From assembly GCF_030409715.1 (NCBI RefSeq), contig NZ_JAUFQI010000001.1, forward strand, positions 1-64,000: DNA of 64,000 bases. Direction: 5' to 3'. The position numbers and the translations under genes are program-made. The DNA is from Reinekea marina (GTDB lineage: Bacteria > Pseudomonadota > Gammaproteobacteria > Pseudomonadales > Natronospirillaceae). Of the stretch, positions 1-10,239 are shown piece after piece (the first letter of the stretch is position 1; each line of letters opens with the position of its first letter). The notes beneath the pieces are model-generated. The model was not told the origin of the DNA, searched no databases, and saw nothing but the letters and a program-made list of their open reading frames with translations.

Positions 1-2
1 TG

Positions 3-247
3 GTTGGCCAATTTTACGGACTGAGCGCTCAAATTAACACCTTGTTTACGCAGCTCGACCCTGGTTCTGATCAGCGTGCACGAACAGAACAGTTGCTTTC
101 TCAAGTGATTAATTCAGACTTATCTTTAACTCAATCAGAGTTAACAAACTTAAACCAAAACTCAAATCGCTTGCGCAATATATAGAAAATGATCTTGCCT
201 CATCACTCGATGTTTATTTAGGGTTTAACAATTTTGACGGTGATTAG
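3..247 (+). CDS. Imelysin family protein, C-terminal end (partial, one frameshift)
   Basis: This is the last ~80 residues of an imelysin-like (peptidase M75 fold) protein that starts left of the window. The reading frame from base 3 gives YGLSAQINTLFTQLDPG and hits a stop at 183-185. One base-shift there restores a frame that ends in LDVYLGFNNFDGD at 245-247. The LGFNxxDGD ending is typical of imelysins, which are exported proteins tied to iron uptake. The next gene, a DUF1513 protein, starts inside its last codons. Imelysin and DUF1513 genes commonly sit together, which supports both calls. The break is of the one-base-deletion type. Confidence 0.7.
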
Positions 248-1280
248 TCGGCGAGCGTTTTTAGGCCAAGGGTCGGCTTTGGCGTTAGCACTCAACTTAA
301 ATCTTTAGCCTTTGCAAACGCCACGACCAATACTGACGAGCTAATCATTGGCGCGTCCAGATTAGGCAGCGACCACTTTGCCATCAGCGCGGTAAACCTC
401 AATGGCGCGCTGCAATGGCAATGCCTTTACCGGGCGCGGGCATGATATTGCACTGCACCCAAGCCTAGACTTTGGTATTGCCATTGCGCGTAGACCAGGC
501 CGCTATTTACAGTTATTTAGCTCACGAAACGGCCAAGATTTAGGGCTAGTCAGAGTTAGTAATCATTTAAAGTTAACGGCACGCTTGCTGGGTAAACAAC
601 AAGCTCATTGTCAGCGCCAGTCATCGAGCCAGCTCTCAAATGTGTTTACTCAGCTACAAATTAGCTGACAATAAATTGGTTGAAGTTGGCCAGCAGTTTT
701 TGATTATGTTGGTCCACATGAAATCGCCTCTACGCCCAATGCCATTTGGGTTGCTGTTGGCGGCTTAAAAACCAAGGGTCGAGAAGTGACCAACAAAATA
801 GTCTAACCTCATTTTTGCTTCAGCTATCACCCAATAACTTGACTGTTGAAAAAGAGTTCCCGGCTCCTTTTGCCGGGCTTAGTTTAAGCACCTTGCCTGC
901 TCTGACAGCGGAAGCCTTATATTGCGGGCCAATACCAACTGGACCCAGGCGACAGCCCGCCACTGTTGTTTGCGCTAAAAAATGAAACGCTCACGCCACT
1001 GAAGGCACCGCCTAGCCTTTGGGCTCAACTGAAAGGCTATATTGGCAGTGTGGAAGTCAGTGAAGGAATGATTGTAGCAACCAGCCCTCGTGCTCACTGG
1101 CTAGGCTGGTTTGCAGAGCATAATTTTGAATTGAACGATCAGTTTTTACTGCCAGACGTATGCGCGCTGGCAGCAACCTCGCAAGGTTTGTTCGCAGGTT
1201 CAGGCACAGGGAGAGTCTACAACCAAGGAGATGTGATTCCGAGCAAGATACGATGGGATAACCATTTCAGCGTGACTTGA
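240..1280 (+). pseudogene. DUF1513 (Tat-exported beta-propeller-like) protein, broken by about six frameshifts
   Basis: The likely GTG start at 240 overlaps the imelysin stop and gives VISRRAFLGQGSALALALNL, a Tat signal (SRRAFL). Following the protein requires frame changes near 300, 415, 590, 700, 800 and 970. Pieces recognised in order are LIIGASRLGSDHFA, TGRGHDIALHPSLDF, IARRPGRYLQLF, VGPHEIASTPNAIWVAVGG and LLPDVCALAA, all in the DUF1513 order. Once the frames are joined there are no in-frame stops, so only indels are seen. It sits in an imelysin/DUF1513 iron-uptake type context. It could be a decaying gene, but the neighbours also carry indels, so sequence error is equally possible. Confidence 0.65.
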
Positions 1281-1333
1281 ACACAAGCTAAAAGCCTGAG
1301 ACTATCAGGGCATATATCACACCCGAGGTCTGT

Positions 1334-2603
1334 ATGATTTTTCCAAACAATGATGATGGCTGTGGCTGGCTTAACCAACTCGCACCACGTACGCCTAACG
1401 TTGAACTAAAAAAGCGATCCAATGCGATTGGCTGATCATCGGCGCGGGTTACACGGGCTTGTCTGCAGCACGACAACTTGCAGCACTGCGACCCAATGAC
1501 CGTATTGTTATTGTTGATGCACAACGCGCGGGCGAAGGTGCCAGTGCCAGAAATTCTGGCTATTTAGTTGACTCAACTTTGAACGACGGCCACCTGACCG
1601 GAGAGCACCTCAGTTTATACAAGCAAAAATATGATTTAAATCGAGCCGCCTTAGAAACAGTTAAAAGATTTGTGGATGCTTATCAGGTAGATTGTGATTG
1701 GGATGACTCAGGAAAATTTCACGCAACGTCGATGCTCAAAAACGAAGCAAAGCTCACTCAATTTCATCAAACATTGGCCAGCTGTGGCATTAAAAGTTCA
1801 TTGCTGGCGGGTAGCGAGTTACACGAGCGCCTTGGTACCAAATTTTATCGCATGGCGGTGCACACGGAAGGTGGAGTCATGTTACAACCGGCTAAATTAG
1901 CGCGCGCTATGATTACCGCTTTACCCAATAATGTGGCGTTATATGAGAATACGCCTGTCCACAAAATAGAATACGGCTCCAAAAAAGTATCGGTGACTAC
2001 ACACCAAGGTTCAGTGACGGCGAAACAAATTTTATTATGTGCTAACGGCTTTTTGCCATCGTTAGGTGCATTCACGCAACGCGCCTTTCCTTTGACGTTA
2101 ACCGCTAGCTTAACCGTACGCTTACCGAACAAGAATATTCATCAATCGGCTCGCCAAAACCTTGGGGGTTATTGTCGGCACAAGCTATGGGCGCAACCGT
2201 ACGGTTAACCGAAGATAAACGCATTATGATTCGTAATACGGCTGAAGCGATCACCGGTGTTCACTTATCAACTCAAGGGTTGCAACGGCGTATTCATGTT
2301 CACAAGCAGGGCTTAGAAAAACGTTTCCCTTCTCTGCCCGATAACCTCATAGAGCACAGCTGGGCAGGCATCACCTGTATCAGCGGAAACTCAGCGAATA
2401 TTTTTACTCGGGTCTCAGAAAATTGCCTTGCCGCTGGCTGCTATAACGGTGGAGGTATTGGCTTGGCTACGCACTTTGGTGAGCAGCTCGCTTATTTAGC
2501 CATCGGCGAGAACACGCCAGAAATTGAACAGATAAACCAGCGCCCACAACCGAATTGGTTGCCACCCAACCCTTTTTACAGTGGGGAGTTAAAATGCGTT
2601 TAG
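1334..2603 (+). CDS. NAD(P)/FAD-dependent oxidoreductase, DAO family (two frameshifts)
   Basis: FAD-dependent amine or D-amino acid oxidase-like protein (DAO/PuuB group) of about 423 residues. The start ATG at 1334 gives MIFPNNDDGCGWLNQLAPRTP. A one-base shift near 1430 leads into the dinucleotide-binding motif DWLIIGAGYTGLSAARQLA, then VDAQRAGEGASARNSGY, the typical flavin-contact stretch. A second shift near 2170-2200 leads to the C-terminal half, with GCYNGGGIGLATHFGEQLA as the second FAD contact. Both shifts are deletion-type. The substrate cannot be read from the sequence; gamma-glutamylputrescine or another amine is possible. The gene converges on the glycosylase gene. Confidence 0.75.
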
Positions 2604-2663
2604 CCAAAGATAGGCTGTTCGCAAAAGCCGAGCGTTGATTAAAACGCTTAAGTGAGTAGTTCT

Positions 2664-3172
2664 CTAAAAGTACAAAGATAAGCATTGGTGCCATTGCTGA
2701 CACTTTTGTTCAAATGACATCGCCGCAAAAGCAGGGCTTGTTGATGGCAACTTGTGTGTGGCGATGTTGGCAAATACAGGCTGCTTGGCAAATACTTTTT
2801 TAAAACTGGATTCTGCTTTACCCCCGTTGAATAAAATAGCCTCCACACTTGTGTGTTGCGTTATAAAAGCATCAATGGGGTTTGCTTGTTCCGTTTGTAT
2901 ATTGATGGCGCTGTCTAAACTGCCTTGACGCTCTGCCCGGCCAAGCACATCCCACAAGGCTATATTTTTATCGAGTAAGCCCGCTAGGCGGTGTTCATAG
3001 TCTGACTGTTCATCTAGACCAAAATAGCGACACATGATGGACCAAAAAGCATTTCTTGGGTGCGCGTATATTGGTGCGCGTTGAGAGAAGCAACGCCAGG
3101 AATCGAACCCAAAATTAATACTTTGGGCTCGCTCTTTGTTTCCGCATCAAAAGACTGAATGGCGTTATTCAT
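2664..3172 (-). CDS. Uracil/hypoxanthine-type DNA glycosylase (Mug-like; one frameshift)
   Basis: About 169 residues, a base-excision repair enzyme of the uracil-DNA glycosylase superfamily, closest to proteins named DNA-deoxyinosine glycosylase. The start at 3172 gives MNNAIQSFDAETKSEPKVLI, then LGSIPGVASLNAHQY. A one-base shift near 3050 continues as YAHPRNAFWSIMCRYFGL. Later come NIALWDVLGRAERQGSLDSAI and LPSTSPAFA, the product-side motif of this family. It begins 16 bases after the uvrD stop on the same strand, so both repair genes are probably co-transcribed. The frameshift is a deletion inside the expected motif (QY-YAHPRNAFW). Confidence 0.8.
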
Positions 3173-3188
3173 AAACTGCTATTTTTGC

Positions 3189-5348
3189 TTACAACGGAAT
3201 CAAGTTAGCGTATTGCAGCATGAGCACGCGCTCTTTACCTTCATCAAAGGCAACGGTAATTCGAGTTTGGGCACCTCCGCCTTCGGCGTGAACAATGGTG
3301 CCTTCGCCAAACATGGCGTGTTCGACGCGCTGGCCCATAGACAAACCTGCATCTTCTACAGCCATGTTTTGTTGCAAACCAAAATTAACTGGACGAGAGA
3401 CTTGGGCGCGTAAGCGAACTTCATTTAAGTATTCATCGGGTATTTCACGTACAAAGCGTGACACACTATTAAATGTTTCATTACCGTACAACCGTCGGCT
3501 TTCTGCATAGGTCAGCGTTAACTCTTTTTTGGCACGCGTTATACCAACATAGGCGAGTCGACGCTCTTCTTGAATGCCGCCGACATCATCCATCGACATT
3601 TTATGAGGAAAAAGATTTTCTTCCATCCCGGCTAAAAATACGTGATCGAACTCGAGCCCTTTTGCACTGTGCAACGTCATTAGATTTACGCTGTCTTCAA
3701 ATTCATCGGCTTGGCCGTCACCAGCATCCAACGACGCTTCCCCTAAAAATTGCGCCAGTAATTCACCTGTCGATTCAACATCGACTTCGGTTGAAAAGCT
3801 TTGTGCCGCGGTAATCAACTCGTTTAAGTTCTCTATACGAGTGCGCCCTTTTTCACCCTTTTCTTTCTCGTGGTATTCGATCATGCCTGAAGCGTCGTTT
3901 ACAAACTTCACTATATCGCCCAGATCATCTTGTTCGATAACCTCAACTTCGATATCTGAAATGAGTTGCATAAAATTCTTGAGCGCATTGCCTGCGCGTG
4001 CGGCAAATACACCATTTTCTAGCGCTAGCTCTGCCGCTTGCCACAAAGAGCAGCCTGATCGCGAGCAAATAATCGCAAAGTCTCAACCGTTTTATTACCA
4101 ATGCCTCGAGGAGGAACATTGATGATTCGCTCCATAGATGCATCGTCTAATCGGTTAACCACTAAACGTAAATAAGCGACTGCATTGCGTATTTCCATTC
4201 GCTCGTAGAAGCGAACACCGCCATAAATTCGATACGGCACCTGAACCTGAATAAGCGCTTCTTCGAGTACGCGTGATTGAGCATTTGAACGGTAAAGTAA
4301 GGCTATTTCGCTCGGGTTTGTCGAGGATTCGATGAGTCGCTTCATTTCGTCTGCAATAAATCGTGCTTCATCTTGCTCGTTAAAACCCGCATATAAACGG
4401 ATAGGCTGGCCATCGTCGCTTCTGTCCAAAGTTTTTTACCTAATCGGCCGCTGTTGTTTTCTATTACCGCATTCGCGGCATTCAAAATATTGGCCGTCGA
4501 ACGATAATTTTGCTCTAAACGCACAACTTCGGCATCACTTTGAACCGCCGAAAAATTTTGAATGTTTTCTACTTTCGCACCACGCCAACCGTAAATTGAT
4601 TGGTCATCATCGCCTACGATCGTTAAGCTTAGCTTCTCTCCGACCAGAACACGTAACCAAGCGTATTGAATTTCGTTAATGTCTTGAAATTCGTCGACCA
4701 AGACATGCGTAAATCGGTCTTGGTAGTGGGTCAATAAATCAGGTTGATTCAGCCATAACTCGTGAGCACGCAACAACAATTCACCGAAATCGACCAAACC
4801 GCTTTGTTGGCAAAGCTCTTCGTAGCGGCTATATAAATCTTTTAATGTTTCTTGATACCAATCACCTTGGGTTTGAACATATTCCGCTCGGCGACCCTCA
4901 TCTTTTTGCCCGTTAATAAACCATTGAACTTGCTTAGGCTGAACACGATCATCGGTAATATTGAGATCGGCCATGATTCGTTTAACTAATCTCAGCTGAT
5001 CGTCAGAATCCATGACCGTAAAGTTTTGCGGTAGATTAGCTTGTTGCCAATGTGCTTTTAACAATCGATGCGCTAAACCATGAAATGTGCCAACCCATAA
5101 ACGTGAGAAGGCGTTTCCAATAACTCTTCAATTCGGCCTTTCATTTCTCGTGCAGCTTTATTTGTAAAGGTAACCGCTAAAACACTGTAGGGAGAGGCAA
5201 GCCCTGCTGCAACGAGCCAACCAATGCGATGCGTTAATACGCGTGTTTTACCAGAACCAGCGCCCGCTAATACGAGTAAATGCTGTGCATCGCTAGTTAC
5301 CGCTGCTCTTTGTTCGGTATTAAGCAAATCTAGTTGCAGAGAATTCAT
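3189..5348 (-). CDS. uvrD: DNA helicase II UvrD (three frameshifts)
   Basis: SF1A 3'-5' helicase used in nucleotide-excision and mismatch repair. The start ATG at 5348 gives [19 protein letters not shown], then the Walker A stretch [13 protein letters not shown]. Joining frames at about 5070, 4425 and 4040 gives 720 codons, the same length as E. coli UvrD. Motifs seen include [11 protein letters not shown] (motif II), [14 protein letters not shown] (III), EQNYRS (IV), [16 protein letters not shown] (V) and [13 protein letters not shown] (VI). The C-terminus [12 protein letters not shown] is the UvrD Tudor-like end. All three shifts are one-base deletions, and the protein is otherwise intact, so I take the gene to be functional. 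Confidence 0.92.
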
Positions 5349-5498
5349 GAAAAAGCCTACTGTATATAAAAACAGGCTAAGTTTATCAGAATGAAATAAA
5401 AAGGCTTGGCCATTGAAAATTTTCAATGAAATCAAAGAAAAGCGCGTCATATCCAAAAACTTGCTTAAAAGTATCTATAATTAATTCACAGACTATAA

Positions 5499-8322
5499 AT
5501 GAAGATACAGATGTACTCAGAATTTGAGACTTTAAGGCACCGACGCCTACAATATTTACTGAAAAATGCACCCTATTATTGGCTCACTAGCCTTGGTTTA
5601 AGCATCCTCTGTGCAATATATGAGCTCAATTTCAAAGAAACTCTGCACCTGGGTTCTATCGCTGTATTAGTGTGTGTATCTATTGCGGGTTATTTATCAA
5701 CAGTTTTCAGCCAAGTACAGGCTCGCAAAGACCCTTTGTGGAGCCCGGTGTTATGGTTTTTGGCTATTTTATTGTGCAACAGCATGGTTTGGGGGCTTTT
5801 TGCACGCCACGAGCCCTTTTTTAACTCGCTTGCCCTTGTATTAGCAGCGGTTGCCAGTATGGCCTTCTACTCGCATTGCCGCCTAAGTGCTGCAGCCATC
5901 ATTCCAGCAACGTTAATTCCAATTCCTTTTTTGTATTTTTCAAACCTTGAGTTTTTATGGCAACTTCATTTGCCCGCGATCATTTTAATATACATTGCCA
6001 GTAAGCAGCGCCACTCAATGGGTTTGGCGAACGTCCGGAGCGATTTTGAAGCATCGCGCTTGAATCATATGATGACGACAACGCAAACCGATCTGCAAAA
6101 AACCATTCAGCAAAAAAACCACGAATTACAGGAAGCAAATGCACGACTCAGTACTGAAGTCGATCTGCGTAAAGACGTAAACCAAGCGCTTATTAATAGC
6201 GAAGAGCAACTTAGTCTAGCTATTGCAACTGCAGGCATTGGGTTTTGGGATTGGGATATTCCCGCACGCAAAGTTTACCACTCAGACACCGAGCGCTTTT
6301 TTGGGTTTCAGCAATTGCCAGGACAAGAACCTTTGGATTTGTTCGATATCGTGCTTGAAGACGATATCCTTGTGATCAGAAAAGCCATGCTTGACCACCT
6401 ACGTGGAAGGACAGATTACTATACCGCGCGGTATCGCGTTAAAACGATACGCAACCAAGATATCAAGTGGATCGAAGACACCGGGAAAATCAGCGAACGG
6501 GATGATTTAGGACGCGGCGTTCGTTTACTGGGAACGCGCCGAGATATCACCTTAGATATGCAACAGCAAGAAGAGCTGAGTTTGGCGGCCAGTTTATTTA
6601 ATACCAATCCAGACGGTGTATTTATTTTAGATGCACAACAAAACTTCAGAACCTGTAACCGTGCATTTTGTGACATTTTACAACGACAAAAAGGTGAGTT
6701 ACTTGGTGAGCCTTTATTCAAAGTATTGAGGACAGAGCAGCACGCACGGATAGAATTAGGTGTAGCCAACAATGGACGATGGAATGGCGACATTGTCGCC
6801 GCCAGAGGAAAGATGAGCGTATACCTATTTCCTTAACTCTGACCGCCGTCACTCGAGATGATAAATCTGTATCGCATTACTTAGGCATTTTTAGAGACTT
6901 ATCCGACGTGAGCTCGGCCACGGCCAACACAGAAACGCTCGGTCATACCGATAAACTCACTGGCTTGTATAATCGTGGTTATTTTCATCAGGTTTTGAAT
7001 CAATTCCATGAACACCGCCCATTGCAAGAAAATCATTACGCCGTGTGTGTTTTAAACTTGGACCGATTCAAAACCATCAATGAAAGCTTAGGCATCGAAG
7101 TTGGGGACCAACTGTTAAGTGATTTGGCGGCTCGCTTAAACAACTTGCAAGAGCCGGTAAGGCAGGTGTCTCGCTTAAGCAGTGATGAATTTGCTTTAAT
7201 TATCGAGTATGAAAACGACCAAAATCACCTGCATGAAATTTTAACCGCTATCCAAGCCGATGTGACTCGTCCATTCTTAGTGGACGACCATGAGCTCATA
7301 GTTACGGCCAGTATTGGGGTTTGTATCGTTTCAGAAAATAACCTGAGCCAATTAATGAATCACGCAATTGCGGCTATGAATCAGGCGCGTTATAAAGGCG
7401 GCAATAATTTTCAGTTCTATCATCAAAAACTCGCGACTTCGCCTTTAGAGCGGTTACAACTTGAAAAATCGCTGCGCAAAGCCATCGTAACCATGAATTC
7501 TCTGTCGAATTCCAACCTAAATTGAACCTCTCCAGTGGCATTATCGATTCTGTCGAAGCGCTGGTTCGCTGGCGGCACCCACACAAGGGCTTACTCGATC
7601 CACAAGATTTCATCCCATTAGCAGAAGAAACAGGATTAATATCGGCCATTGGCGAGCAAGTGCTGAATAAAGCCTGCATGGAGGCCTCTACTTGGCGTGA
7701 CCGAGGGTTTGGTGATATATCCGTTTCGGTTAACTTATCTAGCCACCAGATAAGACGTGATGATCTCTACGAAGTGATACAAAATGCACTCAAAACCTCG
7801 CAGCTACCGGCTGAGTACCTTGAGCTAGAGCTGACCGAAAGCATGTTGATGGAAGACATCAATCATGCTCAGGACTTTTTGAATCAATTAAGATCTCTCG
7901 GTGTGCGCTTGGCGCTAGACGATTTTGGCACGGGTTATTCCTCTTTAAGTTACTTAAAGCGATTGCCAATAGATACCCTGAAAATAGACCAATCGTTTGT
8001 GGCAGAGATACGCCCGGGAGAAAAAAGCCCGATCGTTGAGGCCATTATGGCTATGGCCGACAGTTTGAATTTAAGCGTTGTCGCAGAAGGCGTTGAAACT
8101 CGCCAACAACTGGAATATTTAGAATCGCTGGCTTGCGATTACGCACAAGGATTTATCATTAGCCGAGCGTTACCTGCATCTGAAATTCTCACCTTAATCA
8201 GGCATTCAAACTTACAAATGCTGAATCAAAGCCCGAATCAGTGCATTAGAAATGCGCTGATTGACCTCTCAAGACATAAAAACGCGACTTTAGCATTGTT
8301 GGCGCGACACTTGCTTACTTAA
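5499..8322 (+). CDS. Membrane PAS-PAS-GGDEF-EAL c-di-GMP protein (two frameshifts)
   Basis: About 940 residues once joined at ~6810 and ~7495. The first ~175 residues hold six or seven hydrophobic segments (a MASE-like sensor), followed by a coiled coil, then two PAS domains (IGFWDWDIPARKVYHS; PDGVFILDAQQNFRTCNRAF). The GGDEF domain (TDKLTGLYNRGYF, NLDRFKTINESLG) has SSDEF at the active site, so it is probably not a cyclase. The EAL domain keeps VEALVRW, NLSSHQI, ELTESML, DDFGTGYSSL and KIDQSF, as expected for an active c-di-GMP phosphodiesterase. It is transcribed divergently from uvrD. Both shifts are deletion-type. Confidence 0.88.
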
Positions 8323-8494
8323 TAGCGACCAAGTGACCTAGCCAATTTGGAAAGCGTCTTCATTGCTACGATGAAGTTCACAGAAATGTCATCCGAAATG
8401 GCTAAAATTACTCTCGAACTGAGCGATGATACGTACTCTTGGTTGAACGACTTATAACAATAATACGGCAGTAGCCTCTAAAGGAGCCATGTAA

Positions 8495-8689
8495 ATGTCT
8501 ACAAACCTTTTTGAACTCGAATTGGCCAATATTGAAGACTCTATCCTCCACAAGCCAGCCGATGCTAGCCAAAACAAGCGACAAGAAAACCATCGTCGTC
8601 TTGCGGCTCGTCGAGCTATTGAAGACTATATGGAGCAGCAAAGAATGCGCTCTGAGTATCACGACCTTGAGTTAGACGTTTTTAACTAA
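8495..8689 (+). CDS. Small PA3496-like protein
   Basis: 64 residues with a clear ribosome site (AAAGGAG) upstream of the ATG. It is charged, predicted mostly helical, with no signal peptide or membrane segment. The basic stretch HRRLAARRAIEDYMEQQRM resembles the short Pseudomonas PA3496-type proteins, whose role is poorly known. It stands alone and is followed by a strong hairpin terminator. The family name is by pattern only. Confidence 0.6.
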   Translation: MSTNLFELELANIEDSILHKPADASQNKRQENHRRLAARRAIEDYMEQQRMRSEYHDLELDVFN

Positions 8690-8702
8690 CAGGGTAAACA
8701 AT

Positions 8703-8730
8703 AAAGGCCGCATTAGCGGCCTTTATTGCT
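8703..8730. terminator. Bidirectional hairpin terminator
   Basis: AAAGGCCGC-ATTA-GCGGCCTTT is a perfect 9-bp stem. T-rich sequence follows on the plus side, and a short T-containing stretch follows on the minus side. It lies between the PA3496-like gene and the convergent small ORF/carbonic anhydrase, and can serve both. Confidence 0.85.
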
Positions 8731-8740
8731 TTTGAAGCTG

Positions 8741-8881
8741 TTACTTAACTCTACGCGAGATGTTACCGATGGTTACCTGATCGCAGCACTCACCTTTTTC
8801 TTGATGGGGAGAACGGCCAGTCTGCTCAAAAAACTTACAAAAATTAACACCCTGCCAGTTATACGACTGATAAACCTTCAT
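8741..8881 (-). CDS. Small cysteine-containing ORF (46 aa) overlapping the carbonic anhydrase end
   Basis: The ATG at 8881 lies inside the last codons of the carbonic anhydrase gene (overlap 23 nt, different frame) and reads to a TAA at 8741. The protein contains NWQGVNFCKFFEQTGRS, then GECCDQV, giving three cysteines, and a basic end ISRRVK. It ends just before the shared terminator, so it would close the transcript. No strong ribosome site is seen, but the overlap allows translational coupling. I do not recognise the family. The composition looks protein-like rather than random. Confidence 0.4.
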   Translation of the reverse strand: MKVYQSYNWQGVNFCKFFEQTGRSPHQEKGECCDQVTIGNISRRVK

Positions 8882-9404
8882 CAATGTACTGGTCTTTCAA
8901 TTTACAATAGTTTTTGGCTGAGTATTTAAAAAAACTCAATTCTTTGTCGGTCAACTTTCGAGCTTGTTTCGCGGGTGAGCCAATGTACATATAACCCGAT
9001 TCTAAGCGTTTTCCAGGTGGTACTAAAGCACCCGCCGCAATGATGACCTTATCTTCTACCACAGCACCATCTAATACCGTTGCTCCAATACCAATCAACA
9101 CTTCACTTCCAATCGTACAGCCATGCAAACAAGCTTGATGCCCAATTGTGACATCTGAGCCAATAGTTAAGGGGTATCCTAGTTCATTGTAATCACTGGC
9201 GTGAGTAATATGCAGCACGGCACCGTCTTGTACAGAGGTTCGAGCACCGACGGATATTCGATGCATATCGCCTCGTATAATTGCGCCAGGCCACACAGAG
9301 ACATCATCTTCTAAGGTAACATCACCCAGCACAAAACTGAGTTCTGCAATCATTACTCGTTGCCCGAGCCTAGGCTGCTGATCTCCTAACGTATGAATTG
9401 CCAT
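8859..9404 (-). CDS. Gamma-class carbonic anhydrase-like hexapeptide protein (YrdA type)
   Basis: 181 residues, left-handed beta-helix with hexapeptide repeats. Zinc ligand positions are present as H65 (AVLHITH), H89 (IGHQACLH) and H94. R44/D46 (AIIRGDMHRIS) and Q59/D60 (TSVQDGAVLH) are also conserved. The family includes CamH-type carbonic anhydrases and YrdA/PaaY proteins, some of which have little measured activity. Length is normal. It is divergent from the phosphoribosyltransferase gene across a 215-bp spacer. Confidence 0.9.
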   Translation of the reverse strand: MAIHTLGDQQPRLGQRVMIAELSFVLGDVTLEDDVSVWPGAIIRGDMHRISVGARTSVQDGAVLHITHASDYNELGYPLTIGSDVTIGHQACLHGCTIGSEVLIGIGATVLDGAVVEDKVIIAAGALVPPGKRLESGYMYIGSPAKQARKLTDKELSFFKYSAKNYCKLKDQYIDEGLSVV

Positions 9405-9574
9405 GCGACTGTACCCTCCTGAAGTTTTTGGTTTTATCGCAAAAACTTACCACAGACACAGGTTAAAACACATGATTCTTTCGGTAAGCGCTCCTGAGCT
9501 TGCTTAAATGCTGAGATTATTGAGCGAACCGTTGCAATTTAAACTAAAATTAACCCATTCTCGTCAAGGTCGTT

Positions 9575-9580
9575 TATAAT
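9575..9580 (+). promoter_or_regulatory. Candidate -10 box for the phosphoribosyltransferase gene
   Basis: A perfect TATAAT lies 39 bases before the ATG at 9620. The best -35 upstream (TTAACC at 9550) is poor and badly spaced, so only the -10 is supported. Confidence 0.4.
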
Positions 9581-9619
9581 TCTGGCCAACAGGTTAACTT
9601 TCCTTTTAAGGTTCTCAAC

Positions 9620-10175
9620 ATGACAGACAAGGTTTTTATCAGCTCGCAAGAGCTCTTGCAGGACTCCTTTCGCTTGGCACATAAGGTATTAGAAGATGGC
9701 TTTCGTCCAGATTTTATTATTGGTATTTGGCGTGGGGGCGCTCCGATTGGTATCGCAGTACAAGAGTACTTTGATTTTAAAGGCATAGAAACCGATCATA
9801 TTGCGGTTCGAACATCGTCTTATTACGGTATAGGAAAGCAATCTAAAGAAATTAAAGTACATGGTTTACACTACTTAATTGATCACGCCAATGCTGACGA
9901 TTCGCTACTTATTGTTGACGATGTTTTTGATTCAGGTCGCAGTGTAGACGCCCTGATCAAATTCGCCAGCAGTCTCGGTTAAACACACCGAAAGATATTC
10001 GCGTTGCCTGCCCGTGGTATAAACCTAAAAACTCACAAGTGGACATTGTTCCTGACTACTACGTTCAGCAAAGTGAAGAGTGGTTGGTTTCCCACATGAA
10101 TTATCTGGCCTTACGCCAGAAGAATTAGTCGAAGGCAAAAAAGAACTCAGTGCGATTAAAGATATACTTCTTTAA
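9620..10175 (+). CDS. Phosphoribosyltransferase, hypoxanthine/xanthine type (two frameshifts)
   Basis: About 184 residues. It starts MTDKVFISSQELLQDSF, has the IGIWRGGAPIG loop and the PRPP-binding motif LLIVDDVFDSGRSVDALI, so it is a type I phosphoribosyltransferase of the Gpt/HPRT-like group (purine salvage). A one-base shift near 9980 leads to DIRVACPWYKPKNSQVDIVPDYYV. A second near 10090 leads to FPHELSGLTPEELVEGKKEL and the stop at 10175. Both shifts are deletion-type. A strong terminator follows. Confidence 0.8.
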
Positions 10176-10187
10176 AAATGCCGATAT

Positions 10188-10226
10188 AAAAAAGGCTCCT
10201 AAACGTAAGTTTAGGAGCCTTTTTTT
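10188..10226. terminator. Bidirectional terminator between phosphoribosyltransferase and malG
   Basis: AAAAAAGGCTCCTAAAC-GTAA and its complement form a perfect 17-bp stem flanked by A and T runs. It terminates both converging transcripts. Confidence 0.9.
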
Positions 10227-10239
10227 GTGCTGTTAGAAA

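Noticed and set aside
8726..8929. 67-codon plus-strand frame overlapping the carbonic anhydrase end
   Set aside because: It begins in the terminator, runs opposite to two better-supported minus-strand frames and has no ribosome site.
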